DNA of 64,000 nt from Pelomonas caseinilytica (lineage in GTDB: Bacteria; Pseudomonadota; Gammaproteobacteria; Burkholderiales; Burkholderiaceae_C): assembly GCF_021353235.1 (NCBI RefSeq), contig NZ_JAJTWT010000003.1, positions 1 through 64,000 of the forward strand. The letters are read 5' to 3'. A program made the position numbers and the translations under genes. The notes below the pieces were generated by a model that was not told where the DNA came from, made no database searches, and saw only the letters and a program-made list of their open reading frames with translations. Position 1 is the first letter of the stretch, and each line of letters opens with the position of its first letter. Shown piece after piece: positions 44,911 to 55,654 of the stretch.

Positions 44911-46113
44911 TCAGAGCCTGAGCAGGGCTCCCAGGTTCACCCGCAGCTTCAGCTCGGCAGGAGCCAGGCTGGCGGCGATGGCCTGGCTGGCCAGGCGGGT
45001 GTCGCGCGGCACCGGGGCCGACAGCGGGCTGCCGCTCTTGCCGATCAGCGCCGCGACCAGGGGCTCGTTGGCGCTGAAGCCGCGCTTGAAGACGAGTCCC
45101 ACCTCGCCGTTGGCCAGGCGCACGATGCTGCCGGGCGGGTACAGGCCCACCGCCTTGACCAGGGCGGCGCCGGCCTCGTCGGGCCGGCCCAGTTCGTCGA
45201 GGAAGACGGCCCGCGCCGCCGCGGCGCCGCTCATGGCCTGGCGGCTGCGGCGCGGCGACAGCCGGGCGCCGAAGATGTCCACCCGCCGCAGCAGGCGGGC
45301 CAGCATCTCGCCGTCGCCGCGCCCGGCCAGCGGCCCCGGCCCGGCGTCATGGTGCAGGCGCACGGCCGTCAGCCAGGCGGCGTCCTGCACGCCCAAGGCG
45401 GCCAGGCGCTCGGCCGCACGGTCGCCGTGCCCGGTCAGGGCCTGGCGCTGGGCCGGCGACGCGGGGCCCACCAGCGCGGCCATGCGGTCGTGGGCGTCGA
45501 AGGCGCCGTAGTTCATGGTCAGCGCCGCCCCCTGCAGCGCCGTGCGCAAGGCTGCCGGCCACTGCAGCTGCTGGGCCGCCAGCTCGCACAGCAGCAGGGT
45601 CAGCAGGGCGTGGCGGGCGCTGTAGTCGTCGAAGGCCTGGCTGCTCTCGAAGACGAGCAGCATCAGGCTGGCGTCCGGCTGGGCCTGCAGGCGCTTGAGC
45701 GCCGCGTCGCGCAGCTGCGCGACGCGGGCGGGGAAGTCGGCCGGCTCGGCTTCGCGCATCAGGCTGTGCGTGTGCAGCAGCAGGTCCGACCAGACCTCCT
45801 GCGGCCCGAGCTCCACCTTGCCCGGCGTGGCCTGCTCCAGCCGGAAGGAGGTGTCGGCCTTGGCGATGTCGGCCAGCGGCACGTCGCGCATGACGAGGGT
45901 GTCCAGCCGGTGGGCCCGGGCGCGCTGGTAGGCCAGCGTGTCCTCGGAGTTGACCCAGGCGCCGCCTTCGATGAGGCCGCGCACCTGCGGCGTGTCGTGC
46001 AGCACCTGGCCACGGGCGAAGAGCAGGTGGCCCTGCGCATCGAACAGGTCGTAAGCCAGCGTCATGCCCACACGCAGCGTGCGGGCCGGTAGCGGAATGA
46101 GTTCGGAAGGCAT
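44911..46113 (-). CDS. degenerate HD-GYP-type protein
   Basis: A 400-residue cytoplasmic protein. Residues 1-110 resemble the N-terminal domain seen before HD-GYP phosphodiesterases (LRVGMTLAYDLFDAQGHLLFARGQVL). The helical core keeps some expected landmarks (YSARHALLTLLLCELA, LTGHGDRAAERLAALGV, RLHHDAGPG), but the metal-binding HD pair is missing: the segment is GAALTMNYGAF, and GYP is not present. It probably does not hydrolyse cyclic-di-GMP, though it might bind it. I choose the ATG at 46113; a TTG six codons earlier is less likely. It is divergent from the metH riboswitch leader. Confidence 0.68.
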   Translation of the reverse strand: MPSELIPLPARTLRVGMTLAYDLFDAQGHLLFARGQVLHDTPQVRGLIEGGAWVNSEDTLAYQRARAHRLDTLVMRDVPLADIAKADTSFRLEQATPGKVELGPQEVWSDLLLHTHSLMREAEPADFPARVAQLRDAALKRLQAQPDASLMLLVFESSQAFDDYSARHALLTLLLCELAAQQLQWPAALRTALQGAALTMNYGAFDAHDRMAALVGPASPAQRQALTGHGDRAAERLAALGVQDAAWLTAVRLHHDAGPGPLAGRGDGEMLARLLRRVDIFGARLSPRRSRQAMSGAAAARAVFLDELGRPDEAGAALVKAVGLYPPGSIVRLANGEVGLVFKRGFSANEPLVAALIGKSGSPLSAPVPRDTRLASQAIAASLAPAELKLRVNLGALLRL

Positions 46114-46184
46114 GGGTCCGGCGATTGTCAATGGCCTCCGGCACGGACAAGCGGATCTTGCATGCGCGCGAAGGGCGGGCTGCG

Positions 46185-46190
46185 TAGAAT
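46185..46190 (+). promoter_or_regulatory. candidate -10 element of the metH leader
   Basis: TAGAAT is one base from TATAAT and stands about 10 bases before the first base of the SAH riboswitch, the distance expected for a transcript that begins right at the aptamer. A matching -35 at the best spacing is not clear. Confidence 0.45.
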
Positions 46191-46200
46191 TCCCGGCTCA

Positions 46201-46272
46201 TCCGAGGAGCGCTGCGAGGGTGGGGCGCCAGCTCCCACCCCCAGGCTCGGATCGTTGTCCAACGGCGCTCAT
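46201..46272 (+). ncRNA. SAH (S-adenosylhomocysteine) riboswitch
   Basis: The sequence carries the family's conserved blocks in order: TCCGAGGAGCGCTGC, a variable hairpin (GGGTGGG/CCCACCC), CCAGGCTCGGA, then CAACGGCGCTCA. P1 is TCCGAG (46201-46206) with CTCGGA (46246-46251). The pseudoknot is GAGCGC (46207-46212) with GCGCTC (46265-46270). Known SAH riboswitches turn genes on when S-adenosylhomocysteine accumulates, and metH is a typical target. It ends about 24 bases before the ATG at 46296, close enough to control ribosome access. Pairing was checked by eye. Confidence 0.93.
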
Positions 46273-46295
46273 CGATCCCTCCGCAGAGACCGTCG

Positions 46296-49007
<2,712 letters not shown>

Positions 49008-49120
49008 CACGGGCCCCCCCCGGCAGCGGGGGCCAGATGTAACAGAAGCGGCCTTGTCCTACAGGGCCGCCCGGGGCGGCGCGGCATCCTGCAGGCATAC
49101 CCATCACAACCGGAGGTTCC

Positions 49121-49714
49121 ATGTCTACCCCTACGTCCATCAAGTCCACGCAGATCGTCGCGGGCGTCGCCGTCGTGCTCGCCCTGCTCGGCGGCGCCTA
49201 TGCGGTGGGCCGTTCGCAGGTCGTGGGCAGCGTGCCTCCGCCGGACTCCCAGCCCGCGCCCGTCGTGCAGCAGGGCCAGCCGGCGCCCCAGCGCCTGGCC
49301 AGCGCCGACGCACCTGCGGTGCGTGAACAGACGCACCAGACGCACGCCGCTGCCGTCGAGCCGTCCGCGGCGCCGGCGCTGTGCAACAGCTGCGGCCGGG
49401 TCACCGACGTGCACACCGAGACCCGTCGCGGCAAGGCCAGCGGCGTGGGGGCCGTGGGCGGCGCCGTCGTCGGCGGCCTGCTCGGCAACATGGTCGGCGG
49501 CGGCAATGGCCGCAAGCTGGCCACCGTCGGCGGCGCCGTCGCCGGCGGCTACGCGGGCAACGAGATCGAGAAGAACCAGAAGACCTATACCGTCTGGGTC
49601 GTGCAGGTCGAGGAACGCGATGGCCGCACGCGCCGCTTCGAGCGCAACGCCGACCCTGACCTGCGCGTCGGCGACCAGGTGCGCCTGACCGAGCACGGTT
49701 TCACGCGGGACTGA
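49121..49714 (+). CDS. glycine-zipper 2TM lipid-associated envelope protein, paralogue 1
   Basis: A 197-residue protein with an N-terminal membrane segment (residues 11-30), a Pro/Gln-rich linker, a CNSCG cysteine pair and a glycine-zipper 2TM domain (GVGAVGGAVVGGLLGNMVGGG and TVGGAVAGGYAGNEIEKNQK), as in Rickettsia 17-kDa antigen and SlyB relatives. The C-terminal domain (YTVWVVQVEERDGRTRRFERNADPDLRVGDQVRL) is also shared. These proteins sit in the envelope; precise role unknown. The next gene is a tandem paralogue, 53 bases later. Confidence 0.85.
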   Translation: MSTPTSIKSTQIVAGVAVVLALLGGAYAVGRSQVVGSVPPPDSQPAPVVQQGQPAPQRLASADAPAVREQTHQTHAAAVEPSAAPALCNSCGRVTDVHTETRRGKASGVGAVGGAVVGGLLGNMVGGGNGRKLATVGGAVAGGYAGNEIEKNQKTYTVWVVQVEERDGRTRRFERNADPDLRVGDQVRLTEHGFTRD

Positions 49715-49767
49715 GGGGCCTCGGCTCCACGCAGCACCCCGGCCCGCACACGAAAGGAATCGCCACC

Positions 49768-50217
49768 ATGAAGTCCATCGCCGCCGCGGCCTTCACCGCC
49801 ATCCTTCCCGCAATGCTGGCCAGCGTGCAGGCGCAGCCGGCGCCTGCCGTGTCCGTCCCGACGGCCGAACAGCGCGCGGCGCTCTGCGACGGCTGTGCCT
49901 GGGTGCAGGAGGTGCGCACCGAGACCCGCGATGGCAAGGCCAGCGGCCTGGGCGTGGTGGGCGGCGCCGTCGTCGGCGGGCTGCTGGGCAGCCAGGTCGG
50001 CGGCGGCACGGGCAAGAAGCTGGCTACCGTCGGCGGCGCCGTGGCGGGCGGCTATGCCGGCAACAAGGTCGAGAAGAACGCCAAGGAACGCAAGGTCTGG
50101 ATCGTGCAGCTGGTGCAGCGCGACGGCAGCCTGCGCAGCGTCGAACTCGACGCCGACCCCAACCTGCGCGCCGGCGACACGGTGCGCGAGAAGGACGGGC
50201 ATCTGACCCGGCCCTGA
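49768..50217 (+). CDS. glycine-zipper 2TM envelope protein, paralogue 2
   Basis: A 149-residue paralogue of the gene before it, with a cleavable signal peptide (MKSIAAAAFTAILPAMLASVQAQ) instead of a membrane anchor. It keeps the CDGCAWVQEV cysteine pair, both glycine-zipper segments (GVVGGAVVGGLLGSQVGGG, TVGGAVAGGYAGNKVEKN) and the KVWIVQLVQRDGSLRSVELDADPNLRAGDTV end. The pair arose by duplication; one copy became secreted/lumenal and the other membrane-tethered. The stop codon is the first triplet of dispersed repeat copy 2. Confidence 0.85.
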   Translation: MKSIAAAAFTAILPAMLASVQAQPAPAVSVPTAEQRAALCDGCAWVQEVRTETRDGKASGLGVVGGAVVGGLLGSQVGGGTGKKLATVGGAVAGGYAGNKVEKNAKERKVWIVQLVQRDGSLRSVELDADPNLRAGDTVREKDGHLTRP

Positions 50218-50371
50218 AGTGAAACTAGCCCCTCGTCCGGTCTTGCTCCGGCTGAACGCCGGCAAGCCCAGCCGGTCCCCCGTGGGGACGGCGATGCTTG
50301 CGGCATTGAGCCGCAAGCACATCGCCAGCGCGGGCCGGCTCGGGAGCGGCCCAGCGCTCGGCCCGCAAGAC
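50215..50371. repeat. dispersed intergenic repeat with stem-loops, copy 2
   Basis: Same element as 27990-28140. It again begins on a stop codon (TGAAGTGAAAC) and contains CCCC/GGGG near 50277-50287, the large stem around GGCGATGCTTGCGGC (here with a 2-base CA insertion in the 3' arm), and CGGGCCGGCTCGGGAGCGGC followed by GCTCGGCCCGCAAGA. An additional hairpin, TCCGGCTGAACGCCGG, is found only in this copy. It fills the gap between the glycine-zipper gene and the convergent yifB gene. Confidence 0.8.
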
Positions 50372-50420
50372 GCCGGTTTCATGCGCCGCGGGCCGCCGAG
50401 CTTCGCCGCGCAGCGAAAGC

Positions 50421-51935
50421 TCAGCCCGACTGGCCCGGCAGGCCGCGCCTGAGCTGGATGGCCTCGGCCACGTGGGTGCTGCCTATGGTCGCGGCGCCGG
50501 CCAGGTCGGCCACCGTGCGGGCCACGCGCTGTACGCGGTGGAAGCTGCGCGCCGACCAGCCCAGGCGCTCGGCCGAGCGCTCCAGCAGGGCGCGGGCCGC
50601 GGGTTCGAGCTCGGCATGGACGGCGAGGTCCTGGGCCTGCAGCAGCGCGTTCGCGAAGCCCTGGCGGGCGACGGCGCGCTCGCGCGCGGCCGCCACGCGG
50701 GCGGCGACCGCGGCGCTCGGCTCGCCGGCCGCCATGTCCTGCAGCTCGCGCGGCGGGATGGCGGGGATGTCGATGAGCAGGTCGAGCCGGTCCAGGAAGG
50801 GGCCGCTGAGCCGGCCCTGGTAGCGCGCCACCTGGTCGGGCGTGCAGCGGCAGGCGCGCAGCGGGTTGCCGAGGTGGCCGCAGGGGCAGGGGTTCATGGC
50901 GGCCACGAGCTGGAAGCGCGCCGGGAACTCCGCCTGGCGGGCGGCGCGGGAGATCAGGATGCGGCCGGTCTCCAGCGGTTCGCGCAGGGCCTCCAGGGCG
51001 GCGCGGTTGAACTCCGGCAGCTCGTCGAGGAAGAGCACGCCGTGCAGGGCCAGGGATATCTCGCCGGGCCGTGGCGGCGAGCCGCCGCCGACCAGGGCCA
51101 CGCTCGAGGCCGAGTGGTGGGGCGCACGGAAGGGGCGCCGGCCCCAGCGCGACAGCTCGAACTGGCCGGCCAGGCTGAGCACGGCGGCCGACTCCAGCGC
51201 GGCTTCGTCGTCCAGGGGCGGCAACAGGCCCGGCAGGCGCTGGGCCAGCATGGACTTGCCCGTGCCGGGCGGCCCCACCATCAGCAGGCTGTGCCCGCCC
51301 GCGGCGGCAATCTCCAGCGCGCGCTTGGGGCCGGCCTGGCCTTTGATGTCGGCCAGGTCAGGCCCGGCGGGCGCGGCTTCGCGCGCCAGGGCGGTGGCGC
51401 GGGGCAGGGCCTCGCCGTCGGGCTGGAGGGCCGAGACGACGTCGAGCAGATGCCGCGCCTGGCGCACCACCTGGCCCTCGACGAGGGCGGCCTCGGCGGC
51501 ACTGGCTTGAGGCAGCAGCAGTTCGAGGCCGGCACCGGCCCGGCGAAGCGCCAGCGCCATGGCGAGCGCTCCTCGCACCGGCCGCAGCTCACCGGCGAGG
51601 GAGAGTTCACCGGCGCATTCGAAGCGGGCCAGGCGGGCGGCATCGATCTGGCCGTTGGCCGCCAGCAGGCCCAGGGCCATGGGCAGGTCGAAGCGCCCGC
51701 CCTCCTTGGGCAGGTCGGCCGGCGCGAGGTTGACGGTGATGCGCTTGTTGGCGGGAAAGCCCAGGCCGCTGTTGTGCAGGGCGGCGCGCACGCGCTCGCG
51801 GGCTTCCTTGACCTCGGTGTCGGCCAGGCCCACGACGGTGAAAGAGGGCAGGCCGTTGGCCAGGTGCACTTCCACGGTGACCGGTGCGGCGGCGAGGCCG
51901 TCGAGGGCGCGGGAGTGGACGGTGGCGAGGGACAT
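50421..51935 (-). CDS. YifB/ComM family Mg-chelatase-like AAA+ ATPase
   Basis: Cytoplasmic AAA+ protein, 504 residues, of the ComM/YifB family; ComM acts as a helicase in natural transformation. N-terminal Lon-like fold (NGLPSFTVVGLADTEVKEARERVRAAL, ITVNLAPADLPKEGGRFDLPMALGLL), ATPase core with Walker A GPPGTGKS near residue 219, Walker B VLFLDELPEF, sensor region PARFQLVAAMNPCPCGHLG, and a C-terminal Mg-chelatase domain (RSFHRVQRVARTVADLAG). All motifs are intact. Single gene on the minus strand after the Tad-linked minus arm. Confidence 0.95.
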   Translation of the reverse strand: MSLATVHSRALDGLAAAPVTVEVHLANGLPSFTVVGLADTEVKEARERVRAALHNSGLGFPANKRITVNLAPADLPKEGGRFDLPMALGLLAANGQIDAARLARFECAGELSLAGELRPVRGALAMALALRRAGAGLELLLPQASAAEAALVEGQVVRQARHLLDVVSALQPDGEALPRATALAREAAPAGPDLADIKGQAGPKRALEIAAAGGHSLLMVGPPGTGKSMLAQRLPGLLPPLDDEAALESAAVLSLAGQFELSRWGRRPFRAPHHSASSVALVGGGSPPRPGEISLALHGVLFLDELPEFNRAALEALREPLETGRILISRAARQAEFPARFQLVAAMNPCPCGHLGNPLRACRCTPDQVARYQGRLSGPFLDRLDLLIDIPAIPPRELQDMAAGEPSAAVAARVAAARERAVARQGFANALLQAQDLAVHAELEPAARALLERSAERLGWSARSFHRVQRVARTVADLAGAATIGSTHVAEAIQLRRGLPGQSG

Positions 51936-52008
51936 GGCGGCGGCGGCGGTGTCGCGAAACGCCCCGCAGCATAGGGGCGCAGTCGCCGAACGCCGCCGTC
52001 GCGCGGGG

Positions 52009-52362
52009 TCAGCGGGGCGGGCCGTCCAGCCGCGCCATCTCGCGCTTGAGGGCGGCGATGTTGTCGCGGATGCGCAGGGCGCTGTCGGCGTCGGCGGCGC
52101 GCGGCAGCCGGCTTTCTTCCTGGGCCAGTTCGCGCGCCAGGATGCCGCGCCGCTCGTCGTCGAGCTGGCGCTGGCGGGCGGGGGCGATCTTGTGGCTGGC
52201 CTCGGCCATCACCGGCGCGGCAGCCGGCTTGCGGGACAGGGCTTCGCAGTCGAAGGGCGCCGGCCCGCCGACGATCCACTCCACGCCGCCGCGCCGGCAG
52301 TCGGCCCAGGCCGGCGCCGCCACGCAGGTGGCCGCGAGGAGCAGGAGCAGCGCGGGCTTCAT
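52009..52362 (-). CDS. small exported protein with helical C-terminus
   Basis: A 117-residue protein with a signal peptide (MKPALLLLLAATCVAAPAWA), two cysteines early in the mature part (DCRRGGVEWIVGGPAPFDCEAL), and a helical second half rich in Arg/Gln/Glu (QRQLDDERRGILARELAQEESRL, RIRDNIAALKREMARL) that could form a coiled coil. No family recognised. It overlaps the lipoprotein gene before it by four bases and is likely part of the minus-strand Tad arm. Confidence 0.72.
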   Translation of the reverse strand: MKPALLLLLAATCVAAPAWADCRRGGVEWIVGGPAPFDCEALSRKPAAAPVMAEASHKIAPARQRQLDDERRGILARELAQEESRLPRAADADSALRIRDNIAALKREMARLDGPPR

Positions 52363-52727
52363 ACGCCGTTGGACACGTCCACCCGGGCCAGCAGGCCCTG
52401 CTGGTCCTCCACGGTGATGGGCATGGTGTCCATGCAGATGCCGTTGGTGAAGGTGATCGAGAAGCTGTCGCCGCTGTTCTGCACGACGGTCTTGTTGAGC
52501 TTCATGCCCTGGGGTACCGAGTTGGCCAGCTTGTAGGGCGGTGTGCCGCCATAGACGTGCACTTCGGGGCCGTCGCCCACGTAGCAGATGCCCTTGGCGC
52601 CAACCGTGACGGAGTTCAGCGACAGGTACATCTGGTCGGCCGGTCCGGACTCATTCCCGCCACCGCCGCAGGAGGCGAGTGACAGGGCGAGGGCGGCGAG
52701 CGACAGGGTGGCGAGGATGCGCTTCAT
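52359..52727 (-). CDS. small lipoprotein of unknown function in the Tad arm
   Basis: A 122-residue lipoprotein with signal ending SLASC followed by four glycines (CGGGGN), then a beta-rich domain (MYLSLNSVTVGAKGICYVGDGPEVHVYGGTPPYKLANS) with an Ig-like GGTPPY motif and two cysteines (GICYV, NGICMD) placed to form a disulfide. It is located directly after a TadE-like gene and upstream of the small exported protein, all on the minus strand. The function is unknown. It could be a substrate of the acyltransferase-like protein encoded at 53457. Confidence 0.72.
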   Translation of the reverse strand: MKRILATLSLAALALSLASCGGGGNESGPADQMYLSLNSVTVGAKGICYVGDGPEVHVYGGTPPYKLANSVPQGMKLNKTVVQNSGDSFSITFTNGICMDTMPITVEDQQGLLARVDVSNGV

Positions 52728-52758
52728 GGGAGTGGCAAGGGTGCAGGAAGTGGAGGAG

Positions 52759-53460
52759 TTATTGGTAGGCGGGCGACTGCATCTCGACGATGGCCGTGCT
52801 CTCGATGGGCAGCCGGCCCTGGCTGTAGTAGCGGATGCAGTTCATGTTGGCCGGCGTGTAGACCGACTGCAGCATGGACACGTCGCCCCAGGCTTTGACG
52901 CCCGATGAGCCCGAGCACATCACGCGCCGGATGATCCCGGCCATCAGCGGCACCTTGAGTTCGTAGCCGTAGACGACGCGGATCTTGAGCAGGTTGGCGT
53001 CGCGCAGGTTCTGCTGCGAGGTCTTGCCGAGGGTGTTGGCGCGCCACTCCAGGTTGTCGTTGGGGATGTAGGTGGCCTTGACCTTGGGGTCCTTGACGCC
53101 GAAGTCGCTGAAGCTCTGCGGCGAGGGGTTGAGGCGGTCCAGCGTAGGCCGGGTGAGGGGGTTGAGGTTCTCGGCCTGCGCCCGGCCCCAGGCGGCCAGC
53201 AGCCGCTGGCTGTCGTTGGCTTCGAAGTTGTTCTGGTGGAAGGGGATGAGGCCGCGGACCAGGGCGGTGCGCATGGTGCCGACGTCGGCGTTGTGGGTTG
53301 CCCCGACGCGCGCGGCCATGAAGGTGGCGTGGTTGAGCGTGAGCTTGGCCATGTAGATGAAGCCGGCCTGGATCAGCCCGAGCACCAGCATGGCGGCGAT
53401 CGGGAAGACGATGACGAATTCCATCAGCGTGGCGCCGCGTTGTCGGGAGACGGGCTTCAT
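52759..53460 (-). CDS. TadE-like pseudopilin
   Basis: A 233-residue protein with a TadE-type start: RQRGATLMEFVIVFPIAAMLVLGLIQAGFIYMAKLTLNHATFMAARVGATHNAD. The Gly|x4-Glu site is that cleaved by the Tad prepilin peptidase. The rest is periplasmic with a Cys pair (MCSGSSGVKAWG, MNCIRYYSQGRLP). Such minor pseudopilins help assemble Flp pili. It overlaps the acyltransferase-like gene (ATGA), tying that enzyme to the Tad system. The ATG at 53460 is fixed by the overlap. Confidence 0.82.
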   Translation of the reverse strand: MKPVSRQRGATLMEFVIVFPIAAMLVLGLIQAGFIYMAKLTLNHATFMAARVGATHNADVGTMRTALVRGLIPFHQNNFEANDSQRLLAAWGRAQAENLNPLTRPTLDRLNPSPQSFSDFGVKDPKVKATYIPNDNLEWRANTLGKTSQQNLRDANLLKIRVVYGYELKVPLMAGIIRRVMCSGSSGVKAWGDVSMLQSVYTPANMNCIRYYSQGRLPIESTAIVEMQSPAYQ

Positions 53461-55082
53461 GGCGAGACTCCTGCGAAGGCGGTGGAGGAGGGTGCGGCGC
53501 GGCGGCGGCCGCCGGCCATCAGCACGGCGAGCACCGCCAGCGGCGCGGCCGGCTGCAGCTGGCGCCAGCGGACGTAGGGTGTCAGGCCCTGCCGGGCCGG
53601 CAGGGTGTCGACCTCGCGGGCGGTGCGCGCCTGGCCCGCGGGGTCGATGAGCCAGGGGCGCTGGCCTTCGCTGACGCTGAGCAGCCACTTGCCCGACTCC
53701 AGCGCCCGCAGCCGCGCCAGGGCGAGGGCCTGGCGGGCCGAGCGCGGGTCGTCGGACCAATGGTCGCTGGCGAGGTGGACCAGGCTTTCCGCCGTGGCGG
53801 CGCTCGTGTCGCCGAAGGCCACCTCGTGGCAGAGCAGCATGCCGACCGTCGAACCGCCGACGACCAGCGGCTCACCGAGGGCGGCGGGCCCGGCGCGGCG
53901 GCCGATGCGTCGCGCATGGTTGAGCCAGCGGTCGGCCAGCGGCTCCAGCAACGCCGGCCAGGGCAATTCCTCGCCCACGGGGGCGAGGCGCTGCTTGGCG
54001 TAGACGCTGGCCGCGATGTCGCCGTCCCGCTGGGGCGACAGCATCAGGGCCACGTTCATGAGCGCCGAGCCCGGGGCGTCGGGATGGGGCAGGGCAGTGC
54101 CCAGCAGCAGGCGCTGGCCGCGCGGCTCCAGGGCCTGGAGCAGGTCTCCCCAGACGCCTTCGGCGGTGGCGGGCGGCGGCTCGGGCAGGAAGCCCTCGGG
54201 CGTCACGACGAGGCTGCCCGCCGGCGCGAGGCGCAGCGTGCGGTGGATGGCCTGCAGCGCCTCGTCGCGGGTCTCGGCCGTCCAGCGCACGGGGCCTGGC
54301 GGCAGGGCGGGCGTGGCGACGATGGCCACGCTGAGGCCTTCGCCGGCCGGGGCCGTCCACGTCCAGGGCGCCGGGCAGACGAGGGCCAGCGCCAGGCCGG
54401 CGGCACCGGCCAGCCCGCGCAGGCGGTTGCCGCCGGGGCGGGTCAGGGCCAGCAGGGCGGCCCAGAGCAGGGCTTCGAACAGGGCCGGCCCCACCAGCGG
54501 CAGCCAGGTCCCCAGGCCGGGCAGGGCCAGCAGCGGCAGGCTCAGGCTGCCGTAGCCGCCGCCCCACCAGCACAGGTCGCGCAGGGCCATCCAGGCCCAC
54601 CAGGCCAGGGGCAGGGCCAGGCCTTGCGCCCGGCGCCCGGCCAGCAGCCGTTGCGCCGCCCAGGCCAGCAGCAGCAGGCTGCCCAGCGACAGCGCCCAGA
54701 GCAGCAGGAAGAGGGCGACCACCGCGCCCAGCCGCCGGGCGCCGGCCAGCTCGGGCGCCAGCACGGCCGTGATCCAGCCCATGCCGCCGGCCTGCCACAG
54801 GATGAGGGTCAGGGCGAGGGCGGCCCAGCGGCTTCGGCCGGCCTGGCGTTGGAACTGCCAGGCCGCGAGGCTCATGCCGAGCAGCAGCAGCGCGGCCGTG
54901 ATGAGGGAGGGGCCGGCCAGATAGGCCGCGGCCATCGCGGCGCCCGCGGTCGCGGCCGTCGCCAGCCCCGGCCCGGCGTCGACGGCCAGGCCCAGCCGCC
55001 AGCCGGCCCGCCTGGGTCTGACTTGCGCGTCGATCGAGTCCGCGGAACCGGCCACTTCTCCCTGCCCTGATCGGCTGACCAC
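53457..55082 (-). CDS. apolipoprotein N-acyltransferase (Lnt)-like protein
   Basis: A 541-residue inner-membrane protein. The first half has about six to eight hydrophobic segments; the second is a nitrilase-type domain with the catalytic triad of Lnt proteins in place: Glu in VTPEGFLPEP, Lys in YAKQRLAPVGEELPWP and Cys in LLCHEVAFGD. Lnt adds the third acyl chain to lipoproteins. The N-terminal leader is longer than usual and starts with GTG. Being overlapped with a TadE-like gene and followed by a lipoprotein gene, it may be a dedicated paralogue for a Tad component; the housekeeping lnt is expected elsewhere. Confidence 0.82.
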   Translation of the reverse strand: MVSRSGQGEVAGSADSIDAQVRPRRAGWRLGLAVDAGPGLATAATAGAAMAAAYLAGPSLITAALLLLGMSLAAWQFQRQAGRSRWAALALTLILWQAGGMGWITAVLAPELAGARRLGAVVALFLLLWALSLGSLLLLAWAAQRLLAGRRAQGLALPLAWWAWMALRDLCWWGGGYGSLSLPLLALPGLGTWLPLVGPALFEALLWAALLALTRPGGNRLRGLAGAAGLALALVCPAPWTWTAPAGEGLSVAIVATPALPPGPVRWTAETRDEALQAIHRTLRLAPAGSLVVTPEGFLPEPPPATAEGVWGDLLQALEPRGQRLLLGTALPHPDAPGSALMNVALMLSPQRDGDIAASVYAKQRLAPVGEELPWPALLEPLADRWLNHARRIGRRAGPAALGEPLVVGGSTVGMLLCHEVAFGDTSAATAESLVHLASDHWSDDPRSARQALALARLRALESGKWLLSVSEGQRPWLIDPAGQARTAREVDTLPARQGLTPYVRWRQLQPAAPLAVLAVLMAGGRRRAAPSSTAFAGVSP

Positions 55083-55304
55083 CAGCCGGCGCGCGAGTCT
55101 CCCGGCGCGCCGCAGATCCGGTCAATTGGAGATTTAGGGGGAAATATGGTTTGTTTAAGGAATTTACCGTTTGAAACGATAGGTCGAAAGTTAGGGACTG
55201 TTTAGTCAAACTTCGACAGATATCGTGTCTTCCAGCAGGGGGTGGTTCGAAGAACTTCGGCTCCTTGCCCTTTATTCGACTCCCTAACTTGCAGGAGAAA
55301 TCCC
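55083..55304. promoter_or_regulatory. divergent promoter region of the Tad locus
   Basis: A 222-base gap between the minus-strand acyltransferase/TadE arm and the plus-strand pilin arm. The middle (about 55125-55230) is distinctly A+T-rich for this genome and must hold both promoters; I could not pick a convincing -35/-10 pair. A strong ribosome site (GCAGGAGAAA) lies just before the first pilin. No gene is visible in the gap. Confidence 0.5.
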
Positions 55305-55601
55305 ATGCGTTTGAATGCCAAGACGTCCCGCCGTTCCAAGATTCGCGGCCAGGGCATGACCGAATACATCATCATCGTGGCCCTGATCGCCGTGGCGGCC
55401 ATCGGCGTCTATAACCTCTTCGGCTCCACGGTGCGCAACCAGACGGCCAGCATGGCGGCGGCGCTGGGCGGTGCGGCCGACGAGGCCAAGAAGGCCAACG
55501 ACCTGGGCATCAAGAACGGCAAGGCGGCCACCACCGAGGCCAAGAACCAAAAGGGCCTGGAGAACTTCAGCAGCGCCGCGGCCGTCAAGCCGGAGCAATG
55601 A
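55305..55601 (+). CDS. Flp/Tad-type pilin 1
   Basis: A 98-residue prepilin. A basic leader of 16 residues leads to the processing region GQGMTEYIIIVALIAVAAIGVYNLFGSTV, with the Glu-Tyr pair diagnostic of Flp pilins, then a helical Ala/Lys-rich tail (GGAADEAKKANDLGIKNGKAATTEAKNQKG). The tail is longer than in classical Flp1. The ATG at 55305 has a strong ribosome site. As first gene of the plus-strand arm it is likely the major subunit. Confidence 0.9.
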   Translation: MRLNAKTSRRSKIRGQGMTEYIIIVALIAVAAIGVYNLFGSTVRNQTASMAAALGGAADEAKKANDLGIKNGKAATTEAKNQKGLENFSSAAAVKPEQ

Positions 55602-55654
55602 CCCGAGGCGGCCGGCCCTCGCGCCGGCCTCTCCCATCACATGGAGTACTGGCG

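Noticed and set aside
46114-46295. Cobalamin riboswitch upstream of metH
   Set aside because: No B12-box-like sequence seen and the space is too short; the conserved blocks fit the SAH riboswitch instead.
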